51,303 nt of DNA from Chara braunii. Its lineage: Eukaryota > Streptophyta > Charophyceae > Charales > Characeae. Below the pieces are notes generated by a model. The model searched no databases, had not been told where the DNA came from, and saw only the letters and a program-made list of their open reading frames with translations. How positions within the stretch are numbered: the stretch's first letter is position 1; the number at the start of each line of letters is the position of its first letter. Location: contig BFEA01000690.1 of the NCBI GenBank assembly GCA_003427395.1, forward strand, positions 260,062 through 311,364, read 5' to 3'. This document shows, piece after piece, positions 22,672 through 33,453 of this stretch. A program made the translations under genes and the position numbers.

Positions 22672-23271
22672 TTAGACGGTACGCTCGTTCCCCTTGGCAT
22701 CAAGCACCACGAACTGATTGTCCGCCCACGTGGTCCTTAGGCAATGAGCCTTTAACCAGCCCAAGCCAATGACCGCGTCGAACGGACACTTGTCCATGAC
22801 ATAAAAGTTGAGCTCATGTGTGACAGTGCGGTCCTTGTCAAAGGTAACGCGCACACCTCTGACAGCATGTGTAGAGGTGACAACCTCTTGGTTTCCCACC
22901 TAGGTCTAACAAGGGTTCTGCAGTTCCACTTGCTTCATTCCCAGGCCCACCTTACGAATCCCGTTAGGAGAAAAAAAATTAGTGGTTGAACCACTTTCAA
23001 TCAGCACGCGGATGTATCGGCGGTTAATGAGCAGTTTAAAGAAGGTTAGCTCCACACTCCCTTGAACACGGCGTTGCTGCTTGAGCTGCAGCCAATGTTC
23101 CAGGTGAGCGTGGAAGTCAACTTCCTTAGACTCCTCCCAAGGCTCCGCGTATAGCACATGAACTGCAGCAGCCTTGGATTCAGCGTCGTTCCGGGCTTCA
23201 AGAGTAGGCTGTTGATCAGACTCAGGCTCATCGGAGGGGCCTGCAACTGACGTTCCCCTTTGCATGTTTCC
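22672..23271 (-). pseudogene. pol: Element A aspartic protease
   Basis: Minus-strand frame continuing from gag. The first part (22906-23265) ends with RRYIRVLIESGSTTNFFSP. The usual catalytic triad D-S/T-G of retroviral-type proteases appears here as E-S-G, a D-to-E change that should inactivate it. After two TAG codons at 22906-22908 and 22900-22902 the same frame continues with FDAVIGLGWLK, the second conserved protease block (22672-22899). The protease would cut the Gag-Pol polyprotein. Confidence 0.85.
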
Positions 23272-24762
23272 CTAAAGTCGATAACAGTATTGCACAGCAT
23301 GCCCAGACTTTTGACAATGCAAGCATATGCGCAGTTTAGATCTTCTTTCCCATTCCTTTTGACTGATCCGGAGGGCTTCCCAAGGCTTGGTAGATGCATC
23401 CTCCGGTTTCTCAGGGATCTTCGCATTCTTGGTGAGGTGGACAACAGTTCCCTTACCCGAACCACGGTTAGGCCCCTTGTTTGAAGCAGTTTTTTTAAAC
23501 GCATTGAGTTTTTCATCTTCGTTTACGTCAGACTCAATGGCTGATGTGGAACAACCCATATCGGAGCCCGACTCTAGATCGTCATCTAGAGGCAAATCAT
23601 CCGCGTAAGACTGATCTTCAGCCTCCCGATGTTCATGCAGGGCAAGCTGGTTGCTGCTTCCATACCGCTTGCGTTGTGGATTTCCACCTGCAACGGGCGC
23701 CCTCTTCCGCCTGGCGAGGTCCTTGGCCTCTAGGTTGACTAGATCCGTCATGAGCTCTCGCCAGGAGGTAAGGTCTTTGAGTGCTAACAGGGAGAGGTAT
23801 TCTTTAGGGGCCACTCCCATGACTACATCCATACAAGACACGTCGGTCATTCCCAGATCTGGAGTGGTGAACAGACTAGTCAAGTGTTGTTCCAAAGCCT
23901 GCATGGAGGACCTCCATGTTTGGCCCTTGAGGGCCTCAAGCTTCAGCCTAGCCTTGAGCGCAGCATGCTTATCTTGGTACCGTGCGATGAGAAGATCCTC
24001 AAGGGCGCGTACGGGAGTTACTTTCAGCCACTCGGTTAGGTCAATTCTTTCATAACCCGCAGCAACAGCTTGGAGTTCAATGTGATTTCGTATGGCGGGC
24101 TCATTATCAGTGCCCATGATCATGCTTCGGTCTTCTTGCGGTGTCCGCATGACCTCGAAGTATGAACGCATGGAACTAATCCAAGAAGTGATATCCGCTT
24201 TCCCGTCGTACTTGGATGGCAAGGTGGCCGCCTGCTTGTCCACTACAGGACCGCTGTACTGAACGTCAGTAAGGACTGTGGCGTTTTGGGCTGATGTCCC
24301 TGCATTTGGGACTATGACTAGTGCAGAACTGTCGGCGCTGCCGCTTGAGGAGCTGGCACCGGTTCCTGCGCTCGTCACAGTTCCACTTGCTCTTGCCATG
24401 AGGGCTGTGTTAGATTGAGAGACTGGGACTGCAGTAGGTCGAGGGTTAGGAGGGCGGGGGGCAGGCAGTTGGGACTGTTTGAGGCTGATGATCTCAGCCT
24501 GCAGCTCTTGGTTCCGCTGCTCCAGTGCTGTTACACGGGACTCAAGGTCTTCTAAGTTCCGCAGTCGAACCAAGGCTGCTACGGCAGCAACTAGCTTCTC
24601 CTGGAACCGGTCAGCGTTCGCTTCCGGGACCTGAAGGAGGGCCACCTGATCAGCAATGTTGGCGGCTTTGGCTGCTGCCTCTGCCTCCCTTTCCCTCGGC
24701 ACGACATCATCATAAAGCCTTTGGAAGAACAGTTTCTCGTTCTCATCTGCTGCGTCCAGCAT
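23272..24762 (-). CDS. gag: Element A Gag (capsid/nucleocapsid)
   Basis: 496-aa open frame. The N-terminal third is helical with a coiled-coil-like stretch (VTALEQRNQELQAEIISLKQ, about residues 85-105). A Ser/Thr/Pro-rich linker follows. The capsid-like domain has KYDGKADITSWISSMRSYFE and LIARYQDKHAALKARLKLEA. At the C-terminus is a zinc knuckle, CLHCQKSGHAVQYC (C-x2-C-x4-H-x4-C), typical of nucleocapsid. The TAG at 23272 ends it, but the protease follows in the same frame (GNMQRGTSV), so the stop may be an ordinary mutation in a gag-pol fusion or a readthrough point; the sequence cannot tell. The protein would form the cytoplasmic particle and package the RNA. Confidence 0.88.
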   Translation of the reverse strand: MLDAADENEKLFFQRLYDDVVPREREAEAAAKAANIADQVALLQVPEANADRFQEKLVAAVAALVRLRNLEDLESRVTALEQRNQELQAEIISLKQSQLPAPRPPNPRPTAVPVSQSNTALMARASGTVTSAGTGASSSSGSADSSALVIVPNAGTSAQNATVLTDVQYSGPVVDKQAATLPSKYDGKADITSWISSMRSYFEVMRTPQEDRSMIMGTDNEPAIRNHIELQAVAAGYERIDLTEWLKVTPVRALEDLLIARYQDKHAALKARLKLEALKGQTWRSSMQALEQHLTSLFTTPDLGMTDVSCMDVVMGVAPKEYLSLLALKDLTSWRELMTDLVNLEAKDLARRKRAPVAGGNPQRKRYGSSNQLALHEHREAEDQSYADDLPLDDDLESGSDMGCSTSAIESDVNEDEKLNAFKKTASNKGPNRGSGKGTVVHLTKNAKIPEKPEDASTKPWEALRISQKEWERRSKLRICLHCQKSGHAVQYCYRL

Positions 24763-26185
24763 GGCCTGTCATTGGGCAGATGTGATGTTCGCCATGCCGG
24801 AGGAAGGGGTGTTAGTAGATCTCCCAAGAGGGGTCCGCTCTCTCCTCACGTTTGGACGAACACTCCTCTTGCCCTTCCTCACACTCTCAAACAGAACACC
24901 TTCTCTCTCCCTTCTCTCTCTTCTCGCTGTCTGCGCACGCGTCTCAATACCGGACATAGATAGTTCAAATGAAAGAAACAAGCAGAAAATCACACAGAGA
25001 AGAAGGTAGAACTCCTAGCCGGAGTGGCGGTTCATTCGGACTTAGAAAATGGCACGCAGCAGGAAAAAAAAAAATAAAAAAAAATCATAAAACGGAAGAG
25101 AGGACCGACTTATAGAACGGGCCCGATCAGATTAGCTGGAGATCCCCTCTTGTCTAACCTGACAAGGGACATGTATCACAATAAATCAGCCGAAGAAAAC
25201 TAACTGTAGCAATGGAGATTTGGAGGGGTGCAGACGATCGCCGAGCCAGACGCGGGGCAGTATGTGATAACAGGCGGTAAGACCAATCAAGATCCCCTTG
25301 AAAGGAATGCCCTTGCTAGCCGTTTGTCCCCCAAGTTCAGCACAACAAAGAGAAGCACTGGCGGCAACAGATTTCGGCCCGAAAGGTCCTGTCCCATTGG
25401 GCCTGGTCCCACTGGGTCCCGAGGGGTCCCAAGTAGGTCGTGGACAGGACCAACGTGATAGGGGCACCAAGTCAGTCCCAAACTGCCTCTACCGTACTGA
25501 AAAGGAAAAGATAACTTTTAGCAAGAACTTACCCCTACAGCCATTCAGAAATGAAAAGACATTGCACCGTAAAAAGATATGCCATTTAGAACAGATACAT
25601 CATCCATCCATCCTTCAGGTGAGAAAGCAATCCACATGCTCACACACACAGCCAAGACCGCAGAGAAGAGGAAGAGAGCCCAGCACACCCCCAACAGGCC
25701 ATGAAGCACCAAGCAACCTCCCACGGGCTAACCCGGTCACACGGCACTTACCTGTGAGGCCCGGCCTCCAAAGATGGATAACGACTCACCCCCCTCTCTC
25801 ATAAGTCCTCCCGACCCCTAGCTACCACTACACGAAGTGTCCTAGCATGACTAAGAGGGCCTTCCTACACCCATGTTGCAAAGTCGGATCCCCCGTCGAT
25901 GTCTGAAGACCAAAGTAGCAACATGCAGCAATTCGATGCAGATATGGCAGCCTCCGATCAAGTCTCCCTCTTGAGGGGAAGCCCAAAAGTCACTCAATGT
26001 CTTCTTGAAGTGCAGATTCCAGGTGCGAGTACCTCTCACTCTCTACTCCCTCTCGCTTACTCCTATCAGCCTCCTTTGTGTCTCGCCACCCCATCCATTC
26101 ACTCAAGCGACCTGGTCAGGTCAAATGTCGACCCTACATGACCTAACCAGGTGGGGGCAGTATCCACATACCTCACTGCCCCACT

Positions 26186-26254
26186 TAACCCTAACTTCCA
26201 ACCCTAATCCGAGATTAGGTTAGCCCTAACCTAACTCGAAATTAGGGTTAGGGT
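26186..26254. repeat. Telomere-like inverted repeats
   Basis: Several CCCTAA-type and TTAGGG-type words face each other: CCCTAATCCGAGATTAGG and, next to it, CCCTAACC ... ATTAGGGTTAGGG. They form inverted rather than head-to-tail repeats and lie in the leader close to the PBS. Confidence 0.8.
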
Positions 26255-26284
26255 GACTAACACCTCTCGCCAGCAAGTAAGTCC

Positions 26285-26296
26285 GCTCTGATACCA
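26285..26296 (-). other. Element A primer binding site (tRNA-iMet)
   Basis: Minus strand reads TGGTATCAGAGC two bases after the 5' LTR. It is the standard plant initiator-methionine tRNA primer site and fixes both the orientation and the LTR end. Confidence 0.95.
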
Positions 26297-26298
26297 AT

Positions 26299-27781
26299 TG
26301 TTACGATCCTGGTCATTTCCCAAGTGCAAATTCACAATGAAAGACAATGCCACCCAATTGCGAAAGAAATGAAAGCACTTGCGAAAAGATAGAGACCAGA
26401 GGAGAGGGAAAGAAGAAGAAGAAGAAGAAGAAGACGAAGAAGAAGAAGAAGAAAAAGAAAAAGAAGAAGAACAAGAAGAAGAAGAAGAAGATATACACCA
26501 GCAAGATCAATGACAATTCCCCCTTCTCTCTCCACCTTCCTCCTCCTTCACTTCACCAATCTTATTCTTCTCTCAAAAATAATAATAACAATGAATGGAT
26601 GAACCAGAATCAATATCCGAAGTTCCCTCTTACTGCTGACTCAACTCAACAATAACAACAACAACAACCAGTCCACCATAGCTATGGCTTCCCTCCTTCA
26701 GCCTCCTCTCTCATGCATAGGCTATGGCGGACTAATGAGGGCCTTGCCCTGACGTCCAAAGGACAACCCAGAGCAGCTATGATGCTGCGCTGATGTCCAA
26801 AGGACAACCCAAAGCAGCTATGCCGCTGCTGACTGGTCCGCTATGCCAGACTCTGCCTCGAGCTTCCTTGGTGTAGCACTACCCCAACTGGGGCCTTCCA
26901 GATGCAGCGCCCAACAAGGTGATGAAGATGGTGTCTACCATAGCCAGGTAAGTGCCTCCCTACCATGCCCCCTTCTCCCTCCTCAAGCTGGACTGCTCGC
27001 CATAGCAGGGCTGAGCTCCAGCGACCCTTCACCTCCAAGCAACGCTGCACCAGACCAGCGGTGCGCTCCAACAGCATGTCGCCAATCCTTGCACACCGCA
27101 AATGAGGAAGAACTCTTTGCTCTTCCTGGACATATAGCGGCCTACCGGCCTCCTGGGCGGTGACTTCCTAGGCCAAGCGGCCTCCCAGCAACCGGTACCT
27201 CCTCCCTTTCGGAAGGAAACATCATTGCAGGCTCTGCTATCCTCCGTACAGGCCCTAGACCCGGGCTACTTGGACTGGTACCGGCCTACCTCTAACCTAC
27301 CGCTACTGGNGCCCTAGACCCGGGCTACTTGGACTGGTACCGGCCTACCTCTAACCTACCGCTACTGGGCCTCTAAAAATGCCAACTTTTTGTCTTCTTC
27401 TGCTCGGCCTCCAGTACCCGACATTTGTACCACTACTTCAGTGGTACCGGCCTACCTGCTACTTGAGTGTTTTTCCCCTCTGCTCTAAGTGTCGCGGGCC
27501 TACCCCCGCTACTCAAGTGTTTTCCCCCTGCAACCCTTCACAGTCATGGCCACAGGTAAGTACCGGCCCTGCGGGGCCTTGCAACCAACAAGTACCCTTG
27601 CGGGTCACACACACACTCAACCGACAAGCACTCAGACAGACATGCAAACCAGCAGGCACGCACACACACACAGACATGGAAATCACAGCAGAATGTGGGA
27701 ATTTCAACAAGGCATTCATTCCAGCGGCAAATCCCAGAAATCAGCAGTGTTCTCAGTCTGTGTTTTTGGCGGGTCATTACA
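26299..27781 (-). repeat. Element A 5' LTR
   Basis: Starts TGTAATGACC at 27781 and ends GTAACA at 26299 in element orientation. It would hold the promoter. It contains an interrupted GAA run at 26410-26491 and the N at 27310 flanked by identical 58-bp copies (27252-27309, 27311-27368). Confidence 0.93.
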
Positions 27782-29119
27782 TCTGCCATTTGTAGTCTGG
27801 GCGAAGAGCGCCAGATAGGATGTCGACATTGGTTCTTTGTTGATGATGATGAGACTATTCGAACATTGTCAGTTATGAACTTTTGTTGTGCTCTTATTTG
27901 GTGGGACTTATGTTGCAATTTTGTTTTTGGTTCGAGGTCACGACTATCTGGTCTTATGTGTATGATGCTGCTTGGTTTCTGAAGTTCGCTATCGCTCATT
28001 TTCCTTGCACTCTTGCATTTCATGTTCTATGAAATGCCTTGAGCCTATGTTTATTTTATCAGTTTGATTAAATGGTTAAAAAACCTTGCACATTTTATTG
28101 TGATGTCATATTTTGTGGTCTCTTGCAACCTAACTCCTAACAATCCCCATTGTTATTGAATTCGTTAGGAAAAAATTATTTGCGTATTGAAAATTGATTT
28201 AGTATGTCTCATGCTTGATTGATTACGATCCGCTTGGTATTGGACAGGTAGTAAGGTAGAGATTCAATGGCGAATTGTTTTACTATTTGGTGAAGGATGA
28301 TCTAACTGCTTGACGAGTGCTATATTGACTATTTGATGAGCTATGTTTTAACTGGTCAATGAATAAAGTTTTGACTGTTTGATGAATGCAAGAGTGAATG
28401 GTTTTGGGAAGTAGCTGGATAGAGGGCTTAGAACTAGTTGCTTGCCTTTTCCTTAGTAGATCATTTAAATCGATAGATCGTTCTAGACTGGCTCACAAAG
28501 AGTCTACTCAAGGCTTTAATCTGTTAGTAGGTTAGTAAACAATCCTTAAAATACAGTTCACTGCAACTTAGACAAACTCATTCGCATTCTGGGCTCTAAC
28601 CCAGACACCTCGACGACGCATAACTTTCGTTCGTTTGGTCCGGATATTCTCTATGTTTTTCTCTTATGTTGACATGATTATGATTCTTTGAAGGCCAAAA
28701 GCCTCTTGCATTTGACATTCTTGAAAGAGGCCATGAGCCTACGTTTGATTTTGACAAATGATTGGAGGTTAAAAATTTGTGTTTGTCTCTGTGAATTTTC
28801 TGCTTGTGTACATGAAATGTAAGGACATCTCCTTGTCTTAACTTCAGCTTTGAGCCTATTTGTAATATATGTGTTTAATTAAAAAAGACTCACATATATG
28901 AAGCGTCATGCTAGTCCATGACCCACTCAAGGGTTACATAATGTTGATTATCGTATAGTACCTCGTCGTATTATCACTCACCTACCACCATTATATTTAA
29001 TATACGACTATGAGTATGATTCGCTGTCTTTGTTCAAAAAGGTTATGGGTATGCCTAGTATAAGTGCGACAATTCATTATTTAAGCCGACCTGAGTCGTA
29101 AACTTGGTTTGAGAAAACA
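27782..29119. other. Hairpin-rich non-coding sequence
   Basis: No gene is seen. It has several exact hairpins: TCTGGG/CCCAGA (28588-28605), TAGACT/AGTCTA (about 28484-28505), ATATATGTG/CACATATAT (28865-28899) and GTCATG/CATGAC (28905-28922). A phrase containing GAGCCTA followed by a T-rich stretch recurs near 28041, 28735 and 28853. Confidence 0.6.
28280..28394. repeat. Diverged minisatellite, about 23-24 bp, five units
   Basis: Units start near 28280, 28302, 28325, 28349 and 28372 and share a core like GACTATTTGATGA followed by an ATG-like and T-rich end. Confidence 0.7.
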
Positions 29120-29485
29120 AGTGCCCCGATCTCCGACATTTACACGGGTTAGTCTTAGGCGTTCTACCGCGCGTATACCTTTGTTATTGCGATTGAGAAA
29201 ACGCCCTCGACTGGCCTACCTCTAAGATTGCAAGTAAAAGCCTTCGTATGTGAGTCAATAGCTCAGCAGGGATACGCCTACCTAAGGGTGGTGACAGCCC
29301 CTCAGGCAGAGGTAAGTTGTACCTCAGGAGTCTTGTCTTGTCGCATACCCCGTGAGCAGTATGGTTGGCGCGCACGACCGGAGTGGTACCTACATTCGAC
29401 CGCAGAAACACTCCTGCGTGACATGGCCGTGGAGGTCTGATACTCGTGACCTCGTGTGGGACGCGCGCTCTGACATCGACGGTCT
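29120..29485. repeat. Dispersed structured block, copy 1
   Basis: Aligns in the same orientation with 46745-47125 over its whole length. Shared words include ACGCCCTCG, GATTGCAA, GGGATACGCC, GGTGACA, GAGGTAAGT and CTCCTGCGTGAC. It contains TAGCTCAGCAGG (29269-29280), a full match to a tRNA-type A box, but I see no convincing B box. Confidence 0.75.
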
Positions 29486-30572
29486 CAACTTCCTTCTCTC
29501 ACGTGTCACTCATGTGTCGACTATTCTAAGCCGCTAGATCTTCATCTCACGGTTTCCAATCACCATTGTAGCTTGCTCCCATACTCTAGGGCATTGCTTT
29601 CGAGTGTCTTGAGGATGTCTAGGCTTAATTTTCCTTTGTCTCAGCACTCCCTTGCAGTCCGTTTATTTTCAAAGTGCAATGAAGGTCATTTTCCTAGTCT
29701 CATTGGCCCTGAACTTGCCCCACACTGAAAACAAGTGAGGCGGCATACCCCCAAGTGCATCCGGACTCAATGTTGACTCTTGATGTACTTGAAACATATG
29801 TTTCCTTTGTGGGAGGTGGTCCGTTACATCTCGGTCTACCTCCCTCTTGATTTTTTTTTTGATTTCCTGAGAGAAAATCAACAAAAACTAAGATATTTCA
29901 TAAACTTTTCACCCTAGGGTGAATCTGGTTATAAAATGCACCTAGAACATGTATTTCCCTCTTCTCTTGATGTCTGTTTTTGTCCATTTTTGGGCTGGAT
30001 GCATCTATTGTCTTCACTCCAAAATAACGTTTAGGCGTTGTATTCAACTTACCCTAAAGATGAGATTTTTGTTTTTACTCACTTTTTTTCAAATAGAACG
30101 CCCCTTCGAATGGAACGCCCAAGCATTATATTCGAATAGAACACCCGAGCATAATATATGAATGTTCTATGGGCAAAGTGCCTTAAAGAGGTAGTATTCA
30201 TGGGTTTCAAAGGGCGGGAAAGGGGACATGGGTTTTGAAGAGGGTTGAATGGGGTTTTGACTTCCAAGGGATATATTCCGGTTAAGTTTTTTTTTTTTTT
30301 TTTTTTTTTGAGTTTATAAGAAATTCTGAAGTGAACCTCAACCAAAAGTTGGTCGCATTGCAATCCTGGACAATATGGTTTTCTTACATACGTTTTTTTT
30401 TTTTTTTTCCTTCATAATTTCGGGGTCTTACCGAAGTTACCACAAATTTACTGGCGGGGGTTATATTCGTACATAATGCCCAAGCGTTATTTTCGGGCGA
30501 AGACTGTAGTCTCCATCGTGCCCCATTAATTGTATATGGACTACTGTTGAAAGAAGACAAGCTGATCATGAT
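29486..30572. other. no supported gene, AT-rich with T-runs
   Basis: T-runs at about 30285-30310 and 30393-30409 and short motif-free frames. Words resembling GAATAGAACGCCC recur around 30097-30150. Confidence 0.5.
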
Positions 30573-31262
30573 GTGGCGGCTTGTCCTTGTTTTACTCCCA
30601 CACCTCCTACTCCTATTCTCTCTCTAGGGCCTTATCTCCTCACCTAAGTGTCCGTTATTTATCCCAATTGTATCTAGTCTCAATCGTCCTATCTCATGTA
30701 TCTAGCCCAATTTTGGCAAGGGACGAGTGGCAGCTTTGCCCTTGCTTCAGTCTTTTGGCCTCTCCTCCCTTTCCCATTCTCTCTTTAGGGCCTTATCTCT
30801 ACCCCTAGGTGTCCGTTGTGTTTTTTTCTTTTTCTTTTTCTTTTCTTTTTGTGGAGCGCTTATGAGGGGGGGATGCTCATATCACCTCCCCTAGTACTTG
30901 CATTCTGGTTATGTTTTTTTTTTGGGGGGGGGAAGCCCCCGTGCCACACCTGTTGAGCTTTTGGGCATAGCAGCATACTGTGCATGACGTCCTCCACCAT
31001 TCCTCCTTAGCAGATCAAGCAACATTCGTCAAACTCTTGTTTGTTAACCTGCGTTCTTCTCTTGGTCAGCCATTGATTTACTGGGAGTGTGAGGTAGGTC
31101 ACAAACCATTGCATGCTCAGACTCTGGTATTGCGGATCGTCAACCATATGTAGTCCAATTTTGAAAAGGGACAAGTGGCAGTTTGTCCCTGTTTCAACTT
31201 TGGTCCTTTCTCCCCCTCCCATTCTCTCTCTAGGGCCCCTTCGCTCCACCCTTACTGGCCGT
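30573..31262. repeat. Three dispersed copies of a 90-120 bp unit
   Basis: Copies at about 30573-30656, 30705-30818 and 31148-31262 share TGGCAG/TGGCGG, TGTCCCTGTTT-like, CCATTCTCTCTCTAGGGCC and a TGTCCGTT-like end. No gene is seen between them. Confidence 0.75.
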
Positions 31263-32839
31263 TTTATCTCGGACCACACTACAATCTCATTTTTAGGATT
31301 CACTGCATCTGGGCCCTCAGAAACTGCAGTCCTTGTAGTCCATTGCACCCCATTTGAGTCCCTTCTCAATTTCAAGACCTAGAAGCCTTGGAATTGAGCC
31401 TTTCTGGCTTCCATCATGACCTCTTTCATTCCGGGACTCGGGGGCCACCATTTTCAGGTCTATTTCAGCCTGGACACTTGCCTAGCTGTTGCTTAGTAGT
31501 CCGCTTGCACCCCCTTACCTGGTTCCACTGCCCCTAGGCTTCTCTCATGCCGCACTCAGGTTGTCTTCTAGGCCACACACTAGGGTCCTATTTGGTAACA
31601 CCAAGGCACTATTTTCCTTGGTGCCATCAAGCCCATCCGCTTGCGGCAATAGTGTCATTGTGATATTTTTCCTGGCGGTTCTCATTCCTTAAGAAGGAGG
31701 GCCGCCTCTATTATTTTCTTGGAGCACTTTGGTAATATCACCCTCACAAGATATTCCCCATGTGCTGTGTGGCCGCCAATGCCTCTCTCGCCGCTTGCTG
31801 CGTTCGCAAGCCCTTAACTACATCCGCTTGCTTAATTGGGTAAGCGGTCTCCGTTGATTCCACATTTTTTATATATCGTGGACGACGATGTTCCGAACGT
31901 TCTCGATTTGCAATGACGCCGTTCCTTCCCCGTTTGCCCATTCTTTCCTTGTTCCCCATGATTACGGGAAAATGGGAAAAATAATATTTCCCCGGTTTTT
32001 CTCGGAGCCCTCTCCCTCTATTTTGTCCGCGTGCTTCAAAAAATAATTCCTTCAGCAACCGACCTCCATTGCTTCTGCATTTTTTAGATGTTGTGGGCGA
32101 CGTCATTCCGAATGTTCCTGCCTTCAAGCGAATTCGTTCCACCCATGTTTGGCCACCTTTTCCTCTTTTGTTGTGATTTGCGGGAAAAGCCATTTTTTCC
32201 AGTTTTTTCCTGGAATCTTCTCAAACTATCTCCCATTCTTTTATTGGCCGTCTTTCTTAGTCTAATCCTGTGTAGCACGACGAACGTGTTCGTGCCCCTC
32301 AGCGTTTGCGCGAACGTGTTCGGGCAAACGTATATTTTTTTCCGTTAAAAAAAATAAAAATATTTTTTTCGGTTTTCGATTTTTAACTCGCATTTGGCTA
32401 AGAATTTGAACATGACTCCAAACAAAAGTTGCTTGTATTGTTGTTTTACATGACATATAGTTTTTTCAGATTTTTATGAGACTTTGTTGTTGTTGTTTTT
32501 TTATGTTCGCGTTCGGTGGGTTTTTGGCGCTTGTTTGTGTTTGTGCCAACATGTTCGGGTCGTCTCGGACGCGAACACGATGTTACTCAGGTCTAATCCA
32601 AGTTCTTGTGCCATCGTGGCCCTCTCTACCTCCGTCTTTGTGGACTATTGGTCCTGAGTGCCATCATGGGACTCTTAGTCCTGACGATCTCATTATTGCC
32701 ATCCATTTGGTCCTTCCATTCTCTCTTGTCCCCGTTTTTCAGACTCCTCTGCTGTGCACATTCTTGTCATATATCCCGTCTCGAGGCCGGGACTTGATTC
32801 GAGAACCAAATGTTCTGACAACGCGAGGCCGTGTTCTTC
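31263..32839. other. no supported gene; diverged duplication at 31862-32230
   Basis: Two segments, about 31862-32015 and 32078-32230, share an order of words: ATTTTTTATAT-like, GACG, TTCCGAA, TTCGTTCC-like, CCTTTTCC and GGGAAAA. GCGAACGTGTTCG-like words repeat at 32284-32325. No coding motif was recognised before 32840. Confidence 0.5.
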
Positions 32840-33261
32840 GACAACAAAGTTCGACATGATTTTGGGCATATTGTGGCTGCGAACTTTTATCGTCGTGGCA
32901 TTCACGTTAGTGATCAAAACGACATGTTAGTCCCATGTACAGTTTCTCCACCTCACCCTTCGGTTGTCATGTGGTTTCCGCAGTGAGCATTCGCAACTTC
33001 ATTGCATGACACGACGTTGAAGAAATGGGTCTTTCCTTTTTGCATGCCATCCCTCCATCGGACGAGCCAGCATTGGAAGTACTACCAGATCCACGAATTG
33101 TAGAGCTTCTTCACTCTTTCAGCTACGTCTTCGAAGCCCCCGCTGGAATCGTACCAGATCAGCCTATTCGCCATGAGATCATCCTTGAGGAAGGGGCCGT
33201 ACCGCCCCGCAGTTGTATCTACGACATGAGCGAGGATGAACTTGAGGTGCTTCGTACGCAA

Positions 33262-33453
33262 CTCGACGAACTCATTGTGAAGGGCTGGATTTGCCGTAGT
33301 TGTTCGCCCTACGGTGAAACCATTCTCTTCGTTCGGAAGACGAACAAAGACTTGCAGCTAGACGAACTCATTGTGAAGGGCTGGATTTGCCGTAGTTGTT
33401 CGCCCTATGGTGAAACCATTCTCTTCGTTCGGAAGAAGAACAAAGACTTGCAG
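33262..33453 (+). repeat. In-frame 96-bp tandem duplication within RT
   Basis: 33262-33357 and 33358-33453 are near-identical 96-bp units (a few base differences) encoding two copies of a 32-residue segment beginning LDELIVKGWICRSC. One copy is normal in gypsy RT; the second is extra. Confidence 0.95.

Larger units (their letters stand above)
24763..26298 (-). other. Element A leader (PBS to gag)
   Basis: Untranslated leader of about 1.5 kb. It has the PBS at its start (26285-26296), telomere-like palindromic repeats at 26186-26254, GGTCCC-like repeats around 25385-25440, and an A-run at 25068-25084. No gene seen. Confidence 0.75.
17900..27781 (-). mobile_element. Element A: full-length Ty3/gypsy chromovirus-like LTR retrotransposon
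   Basis: The element is complete in structure. The two LTRs are 17900-19366 (3' LTR) and 26299-27781 (5' LTR). The PBS at 26285-26296 is complementary to initiator-Met tRNA. A PPT lies at 19370-19378, and gag-pol is on the minus strand at 19408-24762. Gene order is gag, protease, RT, RNase H, integrase, chromodomain, as in chromoviruses. The LTRs are closely similar but differ by substitutions and a microsatellite change, so it is not very recent. The five bases flanking each end (ATCAG and TCTGC) do not match, so no target-site duplication is visible. Confidence 0.92.
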
